Assembly: GCF_009755605.1 (NCBI RefSeq)
Contig: NZ_WPNZ01000016.1
Span: forward strand, 125,703 to 189,702
DNA: 64,000 nucleotides
DNA from: Streptomyces typhae
GTDB lineage: Bacteria > Actinomycetota > Actinomycetes > Streptomycetales > Streptomycetaceae
Reading direction: 5' to 3'
Below the pieces are notes generated by a model that made no database searches, was not told the DNA's origin, and worked only from the letters and a program-made list of their open reading frames with translations. Shown piece by piece: positions 16,810 through 25,025 of this stretch (the stretch's first letter is position 1; each line of letters starts with the position of its first letter). A program made the translations under genes and the position numbers.

Positions 16810-16821
16810 TTCGAATTCGAA
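16810..16821. promoter_or_regulatory. Palindrome TTCGAATTCGAA
   Basis: A perfect 12-bp palindrome, also a direct repeat of TTCGAA, stands in an AT-richer island (about 16800-16890). It precedes the CNNM operon start by about 103 bp. Operator function is inferred. The gap 16708-16961 contains no supported gene. Confidence 0.35.
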
Positions 16822-16961
16822 TGATCCGACCATGTTAAAGGACCGGCAAAACACTGGACCCCATGTGACTCTGCGTGACATGATGTGATCCTCGCTATGC
16901 CGCTTACCCCTGCTGCCTCCGGCTATCCCCAGCCGTCCCGGCTGCTCCCGGGCACACCGCC

Positions 16962-17387
16962 TCAGTCGGTGAGCGGTTTCACCCAGCGGCTCCACTCGGG
17001 CTGCGGTGCGTAGCCCGCGGCGTGCCAGGCCAGGTGGGCGAGTTCGTTGCGGTTCAGGACCATGGCGTCGGCGCGGCGCCCACCGAGTGCGGCGAAGCGC
17101 TCCTCGGCCGCACGCAGCAGGGCCGTGGCCACCCCGGTGCGCCGTGCGTCGGGGTGCACCGCGAGGCGGTACAGCGACGCCCGCCAGCCGTCGAAACCGG
17201 CGATCACCGTGCCGACGAGCTCACCGTCACGCTCCGCGACGAGCAGGGCCTCGGGGTCCCGGGCGACCAGGCGCTCCACGCCACTGCGGTCGTCACTGAT
17301 GCTGGTGCCCTCCGCGGCCGTCTTCCAGAAGGCCAGCACGGCGTCGAGGTCGTCGGGGCCCGCGGCCCTTGTGCGTAGATCGCTCAT
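16962..17387 (-). CDS. GNAT-family N-acetyltransferase
   Basis: The 141-residue protein has the GNAT acetyl-CoA site: LYRLAVHPDARRTGVATALLRAAEERF (motif A, R-x-x-G-x-A), preceded by GELVGTVIAGFDGWRA and followed by NELAHLAWHAAGY with the terminal aromatic residue. It starts at ATG 17387. The substrate is unknown. It follows the LLM oxidoreductase on the same strand with an 88-bp gap. Confidence 0.85.
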   Translation of the reverse strand: MSDLRTRAAGPDDLDAVLAFWKTAAEGTSISDDRSGVERLVARDPEALLVAERDGELVGTVIAGFDGWRASLYRLAVHPDARRTGVATALLRAAEERFAALGGRRADAMVLNRNELAHLAWHAAGYAPQPEWSRWVKPLTD

Positions 17388-17475
17388 GGCGGCATCCCAT
17401 CACCGCGCCGGGCCCGCATGCGGGGATTTCCGGGATGTGGACCAGGCCCACAGGGAGTGCCGCCGGAACGGCTCC

Positions 17476-18426
17476 TCAGCTCCCGGCCAGCTCCTCGATG
17501 ACCGGACCGAACGCCTCCATGGCCGGCTCCAGGACGGTGATGTACGAGAACCCGTACCGCTCCCGTTGGGCGCGCAACTGCTCGGCCAGCTGCCGGACCG
17601 TACCGATCAGCAGGATCGGCAGGTCCAGGGCCTCGTCCTCGGTGAGGTGCGGGACGAGCGCCAGCGAGGGCCGGATCGCGGCTCGCCGGTCCGGGGTCAC
17701 CTCGACCAGCTGGACCAGGACGTTCAGCTCCGCGGGCGCGGGGCGGGCCGCGGCGAGACGCCGGTAGGTGGCGACGCGGTCGTCGAGGGCCTCCGCGGTG
17801 AGGACGGTCAGCGCGCCGTTCGGATCGCCGGGCTCGGCGCGTGCGCCGGTGAACGCGGCGATGTCCGCGTGCTCGGCGACCACCTTCAGGACGCGGTCGC
17901 CGTTGCCACCGATCAGCAGGGGTGGCCGGGGCCGCTGAAGAGGCCCAGGCGCCTGCTCCGGCGAAGCGGGGAGCTGCGGTGCCTGCTCCGGTGAAGCAGG
18001 GGGTCCCGGTGTCTGCCCCGGCGGAGCACTGAGCCCGTCCACCGCCTCGACGGCTGCGACCAGGGCGGACACGCGCTCACCCGGCGTGCCCCAGGGCACC
18101 CCGGCCGCGTCGAACTCCGCCTGCACATAGCCGGTGCCGAGACCCACCTCGAGCCTGCCGCCGGTGAGGGCGTCCGTGGTGGCCACCTCGCGGGCGAGCA
18201 GCGTCGGATTCCAGAAGGCGGCGTTCAGAACGAACGTGCCGACCCGCGGCCGCTCGGTCGCCTCCGCCGCCGCGACGACGGCCGGGAACGGCGCGGGCAT
18301 CCCCAGATGGTCGGGGACCAGGATCACGTCGTAGCCGAGCGCCTCCGCCCGGCGGCACTTCGCACGCCACTCCTTCCCCGCCGCGGGGGTCATCATGTTG
18401 ACGCCGAACCGGAACGGCCTGCTCAT
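17476..18426 (-). CDS. LLM-class F420-dependent oxidoreductase
   Basis: The 316-residue protein opens RPFRFGVNMMTPAAG and has the luciferase-like barrel segments LGYDVILVPDHLGMPAPFPA, RVGTFVLNAAFWNPTLLAREVATTD, GRLEVGLGTGYVQAEFDAAG and PLLIGGNGDRVLKVVAEHAD. This pattern matches the TIGR03621-type F420 oxidoreductases of actinobacteria. Between about residues 134 and 165 there is an unusual insert with the repeated unit PASPEQAP, probably a surface loop expanded by a 24-bp tandem duplication. The substrate is not known. Confidence 0.8.
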   Translation of the reverse strand: MSRPFRFGVNMMTPAAGKEWRAKCRRAEALGYDVILVPDHLGMPAPFPAVVAAAEATERPRVGTFVLNAAFWNPTLLAREVATTDALTGGRLEVGLGTGYVQAEFDAAGVPWGTPGERVSALVAAVEAVDGLSAPPGQTPGPPASPEQAPQLPASPEQAPGPLQRPRPPLLIGGNGDRVLKVVAEHADIAAFTGARAEPGDPNGALTVLTAEALDDRVATYRRLAAARPAPAELNVLVQLVEVTPDRRAAIRPSLALVPHLTEDEALDLPILLIGTVRQLAEQLRAQRERYGFSYITVLEPAMEAFGPVIEELAGS

Positions 18427-18589
18427 GAACTCTCCTCGTCCGACGTGCTCACGGGTACGCGTGCATGCTCACGGGTACGTCTACGTGCTCACGCGTGCAC
18501 ATGCGTACTCGCTCCAGCTCGCACGTGCTCGCTCCAGTTCATGCGCTCCGGCTCACGCGCTTCAGCTCAGGCGCTTCAGCTCATCATGC

Positions 18590-21157
18590 TCACTCGTGGG
18601 CGATCGCCTCCAGGACGTTCATGCGCGACGCCCGTAGCGCGGGAAGCAGCGCCGCCACGATCCCGACCACCACCGAACCGACGACGACCGCCACGACGGT
18701 CGACCACGGCACCGCGAACGCGGCCAGCCCCTGCAACTCCAGGACCTGGTGCATCGACACGCCCCACACCAGACCGAGGACGAGGCCGAGCACCGCACCG
18801 AACACCGCGATCACCACCGACTCCAGGCGGATCATGCGGCGGAGCTGCCGTCGCGCGAGGCCGATCGCGCGCAGCAGCCCGATCTCCCGGGTGCGCTCGA
18901 CGACCGACAGGGCGAGGGTGTTGACCACGCCGAGCACCGCGATGACGATCGCGAGGCCGAGGAGCGCGTACACGAGGTACAGCATCACGGCGATCTGATT
19001 GCGGATCAGCTTCTTGTAGTCGGCCTGGTCGCGCACCTGGACCTGGGGGTACGGGTCGAGCGCCGCGTCCAGGCGGTCGCGCAGGGTGTCGGCGTCCGTG
19101 CCCGGCGCGGCGTTCACGTACACGGCGGAGTCCTGCCCGCCGGGCACGTACTTCTCCAGCGTGCCGAGGCCCATGAACACCCCGCCCCGCATGCCGGGGC
19201 CCTCGGGCCCCTCCAGGTCGGTGAGCGCGCCCACGGTCAGCCGCGCCCTGCGCTTGTCGGGGAACTCCACCGGCAACACCGAACCGACGCGGACACCGTG
19301 GTCCTCGGCGTACTCCCGGTCCATCGCGACGCGCCCGGGAGCGAGGGCCCGTGCCGAACTGCCTTGCGCGTACGTCATCTTCACGACGTCGTCGAGCTGC
19401 GGCCCGTACCCGGCGGCTGTCGTCTTCGTCGTCCCGCCGTCGGGCATGTGCAGCTTCAGGGGCGTGAAGCGGTTGCGTACGACGTCGGAGGTGCCCTCGG
19501 TCGCCCGGACCTTCTCGGTGACCTCCAGGGGGAACGGCAGGAACGCGTTGTTCTGCACGACGAAGTCCGCGCCGAGGGTCCTGTCGATCTGCTCGTCGAA
19601 CGACTTGGTCATGGAGGCGCTGGCCACCGAGAGGCCGCCGACCAGGGCGAGGCCCACCATCAGGGCGGCCGCCGTGGCGCCGGTGCGGCGCGGGTTGCGC
19701 AGCGCGTTGCGCTGGCTCATCCGGCCCACCGAGCCGAACAGGGCGGGGAAGGCGCCACCGAGCACCCGGATCACCGGCCGTACCAGGAGCGGGCCCGCCA
19801 CGACGGTGGCGACCAGGCTGAGGACGACACCGAGGCCGAGCAGCGACGCCGACGTCGAGGTGTCGGACGACACCGCGCACCCCGCGAACGCGGCGGCCCC
19901 GGCCGCCGCCACGACCCCGCCGACGACGGCCCGCGTCCGCAACGGCCGCCCCACACCCGCGATCTCGGCGTCCGCGAGGGCCGCCATGGGCGACACCTGC
20001 GCGGCCCGGCGCGCCGGCAGATACGCGGCGACGAAGGTGACGCCCACCCCGACCACGTACGACACCACCGGCGTCGGCCAGGCGATCACCATCTCCGTGG
20101 ACTTGAGGTTCATCCCGAGCAGACCCATCAGTTCGATGAGTCCGGCGGCGAGCCCGATCCCGGCGGCCAGGCCGAGGGTGGAGCCGACCGCGCCGAGGAG
20201 CACGGCCTCGATCAGTACCGACCGGCGCACCTGCCTGCGGTCGGCGCCGAGCGCGCGCAGCAGCCCCAGCTCGCGCGTGCGCTGCGCGATGAGCATCGAG
20301 AAGGTGTTGACGATGAGGAAGATGCCGACGAGGACCGCGACGCCGGCGAAGCCGAGCATCACGTACTTGATCACGTCGAGGAACCCGCCGAGTTCGGACG
20401 CGGCCGACTCGGCCTGCTCGTCCGCCGTCTTCAGGTCGTAGGAGGAGCCCAGTTCGGTGGCGATCCGCCGCTTCAGCTCGGCGTCCGTGACGCCGGGCGC
20501 GGCGTCGACCGTGATGCCGGTCGCCGCGCCCTTGTCGCCGAGCAGCCTGGCCTGCGCGGTCGGGGTGTCCAGGAAGACCAGGGCCGCGCCGGGGTTGGTG
20601 GTCGTGAACGTGACGATGCCGACGACCCGGACCTTGAACGAGCCGGGCGCGGCGAGGACCGAGAGCGTGTCCCCGATCACCACGTCCTTCTTGTCGGCGG
20701 TGTCCGCGTCGACCAGCGCCTCACCGGCGCCGCGCGGGGCCCGGCCCGAGGTGAGCTCGACCGGGCTGCGGTCGGTCTCGTACCAGTTGGAGGCGATGGT
20801 GGGCGCGCCACTGGTGGGGCCGACGGTGTCGTTGTGGCTGTCGACGACCGTGATGTTCTCGACCTCCGCGTCCACATGCGTGGCGGCCACGCCGTCGACC
20901 TTCGCGACCTGCCGTGCCACCGCGGCGGGCAGCGTCGGTGTCCGGCCCGTCGGCATGCTCTCGTCGAGGTCGTCGTCCGGGGGCGCGACCGTCACGTCCG
21001 CGGACGTGGACGCGAAGAGCCGGTCGAAGGTGCGGGCGACGGTGTCGGAGAAGATCAGACTGCCCGCGACGAACGCCACCGAGAGGATCACGGCGAGCGC
21101 CGACAGGGCCAGCCTGCCCTTGTGCGCGAGGAAGCTCCGGAGCGTGGCCTTCAGCAC
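18590..21157 (-). CDS. FtsX-like ABC transporter permease
   Basis: The 855-residue protein starts at GTG 21157 (VLKATLRSFLAHKGRLALSALAVILSVAFVAG). It has one N-terminal membrane helix, a large extracellular MacB-like domain, an FtsX block (YVMLGFAGVAVLVGIFLIVNTFSMLIAQRTRELGLLRALGADRRQV), a second extracellular domain and a second FtsX block with TREIGLLRAIGLARRQLRRM near the C-terminus. Eight membrane helices are expected. Such permeases with a MacB-type ATPase export lipids, peptides or antibiotics. It lies 11 bp downstream of the ATPase gene. Confidence 0.9.
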   Translation of the reverse strand: MLKATLRSFLAHKGRLALSALAVILSVAFVAGSLIFSDTVARTFDRLFASTSADVTVAPPDDDLDESMPTGRTPTLPAAVARQVAKVDGVAATHVDAEVENITVVDSHNDTVGPTSGAPTIASNWYETDRSPVELTSGRAPRGAGEALVDADTADKKDVVIGDTLSVLAAPGSFKVRVVGIVTFTTTNPGAALVFLDTPTAQARLLGDKGAATGITVDAAPGVTDAELKRRIATELGSSYDLKTADEQAESAASELGGFLDVIKYVMLGFAGVAVLVGIFLIVNTFSMLIAQRTRELGLLRALGADRRQVRRSVLIEAVLLGAVGSTLGLAAGIGLAAGLIELMGLLGMNLKSTEMVIAWPTPVVSYVVGVGVTFVAAYLPARRAAQVSPMAALADAEIAGVGRPLRTRAVVGGVVAAAGAAAFAGCAVSSDTSTSASLLGLGVVLSLVATVVAGPLLVRPVIRVLGGAFPALFGSVGRMSQRNALRNPRRTGATAAALMVGLALVGGLSVASASMTKSFDEQIDRTLGADFVVQNNAFLPFPLEVTEKVRATEGTSDVVRNRFTPLKLHMPDGGTTKTTAAGYGPQLDDVVKMTYAQGSSARALAPGRVAMDREYAEDHGVRVGSVLPVEFPDKRRARLTVGALTDLEGPEGPGMRGGVFMGLGTLEKYVPGGQDSAVYVNAAPGTDADTLRDRLDAALDPYPQVQVRDQADYKKLIRNQIAVMLYLVYALLGLAIVIAVLGVVNTLALSVVERTREIGLLRAIGLARRQLRRMIRLESVVIAVFGAVLGLVLGLVWGVSMHQVLELQGLAAFAVPWSTVVAVVVGSVVVGIVAALLPALRASRMNVLEAIAHE

Positions 21158-21168
21158 GGGTAACCGCC

Positions 21169-22167
21169 TCAGTCCTGGGTGGCCGGGTCGCCGGACGCCT
21201 CGCCCGACGGGGGGCGCGCGGGGGGAACGGTGCCTTCGGGTGCGGGCTGTGCGGGCGCGACGGCCCTTTCGGGTCCGGGGGTGGGCTGTCCCTGTGGGGC
21301 GGCGTTGTCGGGTGCGGGCTGTCCCGGCAGGGCGGTGCTCCCGGGTGCGCGTCCCGCGGGCGGGACGGCGCCTTCGGGATCGGGCCGTGTCCCCTGGAGC
21401 GCGTCGAACCGTTTCATCCGCTCCAGGACCCCCTCCGCCGTGGGCCGCGGCATCTCGTCCACGATCCGGCCGTCCGCAAGGAAGAGCACCAGGTCGGAGT
21501 GGCCCGCGGCGCTCGGGTCGTGGGTCACCATCACCACCGTCTGCCCCAGGGAGTCCACGGCTTCGCGCAGGAACCCGAGCACCTCCAACCCGGCCCGCGA
21601 GTCGAGGTTGCCGGTCGGCTCGTCGGCGAAGATCAGTTCGGGGCGCGACGCGAGGGCGCGCGCACACGCGACGCGCTGCTGCTGCCCGCCCGAGAGCTGC
21701 GCGGGCCGGTGCCGCAGCCGGTCGCGGAGACCGAGCGTGTCGATGACGTGCTCCAGCCACTCGGCGTCGGGCCGCTTGCCCGCGATGTCCATCGGCAACG
21801 TGATGTTCTCGCGCGCGTTCAGCGTCGGGATGAGGTTGAACGACTGGAACATGAACCCCACCCGGTCCCGCCTGAGCTGCGTCAGCTCACGCTCCTTCAG
21901 CCCGGTGATCTCGGTCTCGCCGAGCCACACCTGGCCCGCGGAGACCGAGTCGAGCCCGGCCAGGGTGTGCATCAGCGTGGACTTTCCCGAACCGGAGGGC
22001 CCCATCACGGCCGTGAACCGCTGCCGCGCGATGTCCACGTCCACCGCGTCCAGAGCGATCACCGCCGTCTCGCCGGACCCGTACGCCTTCGTCAGGCCGC
22101 GGGCACGGGCGGCGACGCCGACGGGCTCGGTGCGCTCGGTGTGCGGTGCCGAAGCTGATGTGGACAA
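21169..22167 (-). CDS. ABC transporter ATP-binding protein (MacB/LolD type)
   Basis: The protein has Walker A GPSGSGKST, Q-loop FMFQSFNLIPTL, signature LSGGQQQRVACARAL and Walker B LIFADEPTGNLDS, the LolD/MacB subgroup that pairs with FtsX permeases. I choose TTG 22167, with GGGAGG six bases upstream, giving 332 residues starting STSASAPHTERTEP; an ATG at 22242 would add 25 unlikely residues. The last 90 residues are a Pro/Ala/Gly-rich repeat tail (PAPDNAAPQGQPTPG), unusual for this family. It forms an operon with the permease. Confidence 0.85.
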   Translation of the reverse strand: MSTSASAPHTERTEPVGVAARARGLTKAYGSGETAVIALDAVDVDIARQRFTAVMGPSGSGKSTLMHTLAGLDSVSAGQVWLGETEITGLKERELTQLRRDRVGFMFQSFNLIPTLNARENITLPMDIAGKRPDAEWLEHVIDTLGLRDRLRHRPAQLSGGQQQRVACARALASRPELIFADEPTGNLDSRAGLEVLGFLREAVDSLGQTVVMVTHDPSAAGHSDLVLFLADGRIVDEMPRPTAEGVLERMKRFDALQGTRPDPEGAVPPAGRAPGSTALPGQPAPDNAAPQGQPTPGPERAVAPAQPAPEGTVPPARPPSGEASGDPATQD

Positions 22168-22318
22168 GGCCGCCTCCCAAGTCGTGGGCGCCCCGACTCG
22201 CGTATGCCAGCGGAGAGTCCAGCAGAGAGTAGACGCTCGCACCGGGGGGCTGGTATCCCTCGCAAGTCGGTCGATCGGGCGCGTGTAAGGGGCACTTGAC
22301 GCGTCCCGTGTGAGCCCC

Positions 22319-22354
22319 TTGCCGGTGCTAGCGCATCGGCGCTAGCTTGTGGGC
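22319..22354 (+). promoter_or_regulatory. Toxin-antitoxin promoter with embedded palindromic operator
   Basis: A perfect inverted repeat GCTAGCGC-ATCG-GCGCTAGC spans 22327-22346. It lies between a candidate -35 TTGCCG (22319) and overlaps a candidate -10 TAGCTT (22343). The -10 is only 7 bp from the antitoxin ATG and no ribosome binding site is visible, so the transcript is probably leaderless. An RHH antitoxin binding here would block its own promoter. Confidence 0.65.
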
Positions 22355-22582
22355 ATGGCGAAGACTCAGCTGAACGTGCGGGTGGACGTGGACACCGCTC
22401 GGGCCGCGCGCGAACGCGCCACGGCCCGCGGTATGAGCGTCAATCGCTACATCGAAGAGCTCGTCAAGCAGGACGCGGGCGAGCTCGGCCACACCTTCGT
22501 GGAGGCGGCGGCCGACTTCATGAAGCAGTACGAGTCCGTCTTCGCCGAGGAGTTCGGCGCGGAGCGCGAGGGTCGTCGCTGA
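22355..22582 (+). CDS. Ribbon-helix-helix antitoxin-like protein
   Basis: The 75-residue protein MAKTQLNVRVDVDTARAARERATARGMSVNRYIEELVKQD has an N-terminal beta strand followed by two helices, the RHH/CopG DNA-binding pattern. The C-terminal half is acidic and helical (ADFMKQYESVFAEEFGAEREG) and probably binds the toxin. A GTG at 22349 is an alternative start. It is 3 bp upstream of the Fic-like gene. The palindrome at 22327-22346 is its expected operator. Confidence 0.75.
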   Translation: MAKTQLNVRVDVDTARAARERATARGMSVNRYIEELVKQDAGELGHTFVEAAADFMKQYESVFAEEFGAEREGRR

Positions 22583-22585
22583 CCG

Positions 22586-22957
22586 TTGAATCTCAGCATC
22601 GACCTCGCCTGGCTCCTCATGGTGGCCGAGCACAAGACGCCAGGCGACCCGCAGGTCACCGACTGGGGAGCCCTGGTCGCCGCCGTCGCACGGCACGAGG
22701 CGGAGATCTTCGGCGTACCCGTCTACGAGGGACCGCACGACCGTGCCGCCGCGCTGCTCCAGCTCCTGCTGCACCTGCCCGCCCTCGAACGCTCCAACGC
22801 GCTCTTCGCCTCCTCGGTCGCGTACGCCTATCTCGTCGCCAGCGGTGTGAAGGTGGTGACATCGCCCGAGCAGGTACGGGACCTGGCCCGGCTGATCAAG
22901 GAGGACGGGGCGGGCGTCGACGCCATAGCGCGTGAGCTGCGGCAGTGGAGCCTCTGA
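22586..22957 (+). CDS. Fic/Doc-like toxin component with degenerate active-site motif
   Basis: The 123-residue product starts at TTG 22586, right after the antitoxin stop. It resembles the streptomycete Fic-type toxin family, all-helical like Doc (LSIDLAWLLMVAEHK; RAAALLQLLLHLPALERSNALFASSVAYAYLVASG). The Fic motif, normally H-x-F-x-(D/E)-G/A-N-K-R, reads here HLPALERSNALFA: His63 is kept but the Phe, acidic residue and Asn-Lys/Arg are not in place. AMP- or phosphate-transfer activity is therefore doubtful. It may act by a different mechanism or be inactive. Confidence 0.65.
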   Translation: MNLSIDLAWLLMVAEHKTPGDPQVTDWGALVAAVARHEAEIFGVPVYEGPHDRAAALLQLLLHLPALERSNALFASSVAYAYLVASGVKVVTSPEQVRDLARLIKEDGAGVDAIARELRQWSL

Positions 22958-23080
22958 CGGGGCTTTGCACGGGGCCGTGGCCTCCCTCGGTGGACGGGCA
23001 CCGATGAGTTGTGGCCCGCGTACCGGTCAACACAGGGCAAGCAGTCAGCACGCGCCCTCACGACCCCCGGGAGTACGGCC

Positions 23081-23443
23081 ATGCCCGCCACCATCCAGCC
23101 CATGCTCATCACCCCCGACCTGGACCGCCTGGTCGCCTTCTACACGGAGCTGCTCGCCGCGGAGGAGACCGACCGGGTGCCGGACGAAGGTCCCGTCTTC
23201 TTCCTGAACCTGCGGGTCAAGGACTCGGACCTCGGCATCGTCGCCGACAGGAACGTCGAACCGGGCACGCCGCAGCGCTCGCTCCTGAGCGTGACGGTCG
23301 CATCCGTGGACGATCTCCTCGCACGCGTCGAAGCGCTCGGCGGCACGGTGCTCGGCCCGGCCAACGACATGCCGTGGGGCCAGCGGGTCGCGCACATCAA
23401 GGACCCGGACGGCAACGCGGTGAACCTCGCCCAGCCGATCTGA
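23081..23443 (+). CDS. Glyoxalase/bleomycin-resistance (VOC) family protein
   Basis: The 120-residue protein has one VOC module pair: PATIQPMLITPDLDRLVAFYTELL at the start, SLLSVTVASVDDLLARVEALGG in the middle and WGQRVAHIKDPDGNAVNLAQP at the end, with the usual DPDGN loop. VOC proteins bind a metal or small molecule; the ligand is not predictable. It ends 9 bp from the convergent methyltransferase gene. Confidence 0.85.
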   Translation: MPATIQPMLITPDLDRLVAFYTELLAAEETDRVPDEGPVFFLNLRVKDSDLGIVADRNVEPGTPQRSLLSVTVASVDDLLARVEALGGTVLGPANDMPWGQRVAHIKDPDGNAVNLAQPI

Positions 23444-23452
23444 CGGCGCCGC

Positions 23453-24154
23453 TCAGACGCCTTGCCCGGCGAGGTCGGCGGGACCGGCCTCAGGAGGGCG
23501 GCGCGCCGAGCCCAGTACGCAGTACGACGTGGGCAGCCGCGGCCCGTGCGCGGGCACCATGACCTGCCGGTACGGCCTCAGCTCGAATCCGGCGGCACGC
23601 AGCGCGCCCACCGTGTCGCGGCCCACGTGGCAGCCGCCGAACAGCAGCGGCCACACCGTACGGTCCAGGGCGCGCTGGGCGGTCGCCATCGCCGTGCCCG
23701 GGGCCCTGCCGTGCTCGAAGAACCGCAGCTCGCCGCCGGGACGGAGGACCCGGCGCAGCTCGGCGAGCGCTCGCGGCACGTCCCGTACGCTGCACAGCAC
23801 GAGCGAGGTGACGGCGTAGTCGAACGCCTCGCTCTTGACGGGCAGGGCCTCCGCGGCGCCCGGCACCACGTCGACGGGAACCTCCGCGCGCAGCGCCGCC
23901 GACACGGCGAGGCCGCGCAGGAGGCGCTCCGGTTCGATCGCCACCACCTCGGCGACCGTGGCCGGATAGTGTGCGAAGTTCAGGCCGTTGCCCGCGCCGA
24001 CCTCGATCACACGGCCGCCGACGCCGTGCAGGAGTTCGGTGCGGTGCGGGGCGACGACGCGTTCGGCCGCCACGCTCTGGCGGGCGTAGAAGCGGGCGAA
24101 CACCGGGTGGTGGACCGCGTCGCGCGGGGCGGGTCTGGCGGAGGGCGGGGGCAT
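23453..24154 (-). CDS. SAM-dependent methyltransferase
   Basis: The 233-residue protein starts at ATG 24154 behind GGAGG. Motif I VIEVGAGNGLNFAHYP, motif II acidic AIEPERLL, SEAFDYAVTSLVLCSV and the post-motif LRRVLRPGGELRFFEHG identify a class I methyltransferase of the UbiE/Methyltransf_11 type. The C-terminal part (LFGGCHVGRDTVGALRAAGF) is typical of a small streptomycete subfamily. The frame stays open upstream through a 21-bp repeat giving Gly-Phe-Gly units, which I exclude. The substrate is unknown. Confidence 0.8.
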   Translation of the reverse strand: MPPPSARPAPRDAVHHPVFARFYARQSVAAERVVAPHRTELLHGVGGRVIEVGAGNGLNFAHYPATVAEVVAIEPERLLRGLAVSAALRAEVPVDVVPGAAEALPVKSEAFDYAVTSLVLCSVRDVPRALAELRRVLRPGGELRFFEHGRAPGTAMATAQRALDRTVWPLLFGGCHVGRDTVGALRAAGFELRPYRQVMVPAHGPRLPTSYCVLGSARRPPEAGPADLAGQGV

Positions 24155-24182
24155 GGTGCCTCCAGGGGTCTGGCTGGTACTT

Positions 24183-24290
24183 CCCCCGTCCCCGCCCACG
24201 CCGAAACCGTTCAGACCCGCCCCAAAACCTTCCCGTCCCGCTCCGAAACCCTCCCGTCCCGCTCCGAAACCGTCCCGGCTCACGCCGTCA
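24183..24290. repeat. 21-bp tandem repeat upstream of the methyltransferase gene
   Basis: Units of CTCCGAAACCCTCCCGTCCCG repeat about three and a half times with decay. On the reverse strand they read as GFGAGRE units in frame with the methyltransferase, which creates a false N-terminal extension. Confidence 0.7.
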
Positions 24291-24317
24291 CCGTCCCGGC
24301 CCTGGAGGTCGGTGGGC

Positions 24318-25025
24318 CTACCCCCTCAGGTCCCGCACATCCCACCGACCCCCGAGGCCCGGCCCCAGCCACCCCGCCACGCGGTCGCGGAACACGGACG
24401 CGTCCAGTGCCCCCGCGCCCTCGGGCACCGCCCCCAGCAGGGGAGCCCCCGCGGCGTCGGCCAGTTCGGCGAGGTTGCAGCGGGAGGCCAGGTCCGGGAC
24501 GGCGGGCCAGCTGCCGATGACGACGCCCTCGGTGGCCAGGCCCCGGGCGCGCAGGGCCTCGCCGGTCAGCGTCGTCATGTTGAGGGTGCCGAGCCCGGCC
24601 GTGGCCACGACGAGGACGGGCGCGTCGAGCAGCCGGGCCGCGTCCGCGAGCGTCGCCCCGGCCCCGTCGAAGCGGACGAGGAGACCGCCGGCCCCCTCCA
24701 CCAGGACCAGATCGTGCGAGGCCGCCAGCTTCGCGGCGGCCTCGGCGACCTCGGCGGGCGTGACCGGCGCGAGCCCGGCCCGCGCGGCCGCCGTCGCCGG
24801 TGCCAGCGGCTCGGGATAGCGGGCGAGTTCGACCCCGGTCACCCGGTCGCCCGCGAGCCGCCGCACCTCGGCGACATCGCCGGGATCGCCGGGCCCGACC
24901 CCCGTCTGGGCGGGCTTCAGGACGGCGACGCTGCGCCCGGCGGCGACGGCGAGCGCGGCCACCGCCGCGGTCGTCACCGTCTTGCCGATCTCCGTGCCCG
25001 TACCCGACACCACGAGCACGCTCAC
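24318..25025 (-). CDS. bioD: Dethiobiotin synthetase
   Basis: The 235-residue product starts at GTG 25025, overlapping the bioA stop by 4 bp (GTGA). P-loop GTGTEIGKT, LKPAQTG and LVLVEGAGGLLV with the conserved Glu/Gly are typical of BioD, which closes the ureido ring of dethiobiotin from DAPA, CO2 and ATP. It is the third gene of the bioB-bioA-bioD operon. Confidence 0.93.
   Translation of the reverse strand: MSVLVVSGTGTEIGKTVTTAAVAALAVAAGRSVAVLKPAQTGVGPGDPGDVAEVRRLAGDRVTGVELARYPEPLAPATAAARAGLAPVTPAEVAEAAAKLAASHDLVLVEGAGGLLVRFDGAGATLADAARLLDAPVLVVATAGLGTLNMTTLTGEALRARGLATEGVVIGSWPAVPDLASRCNLAELADAAGAPLLGAVPEGAGALDASVFRDRVAGWLGPGLGGRWDVRDLRG

Noticed and set aside
16792..16995. A 67-codon reverse frame before the CNNM operon
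   Set aside because: It overlaps the 3' end of the acetyltransferase gene and covers a promoter-like AT-rich island.
22586..22957. Annotating the gene as an active Fic AMP transferase
   Set aside because: The HxFx(D/E)GNK/R motif is not intact, so only a Fic-like label is justified.
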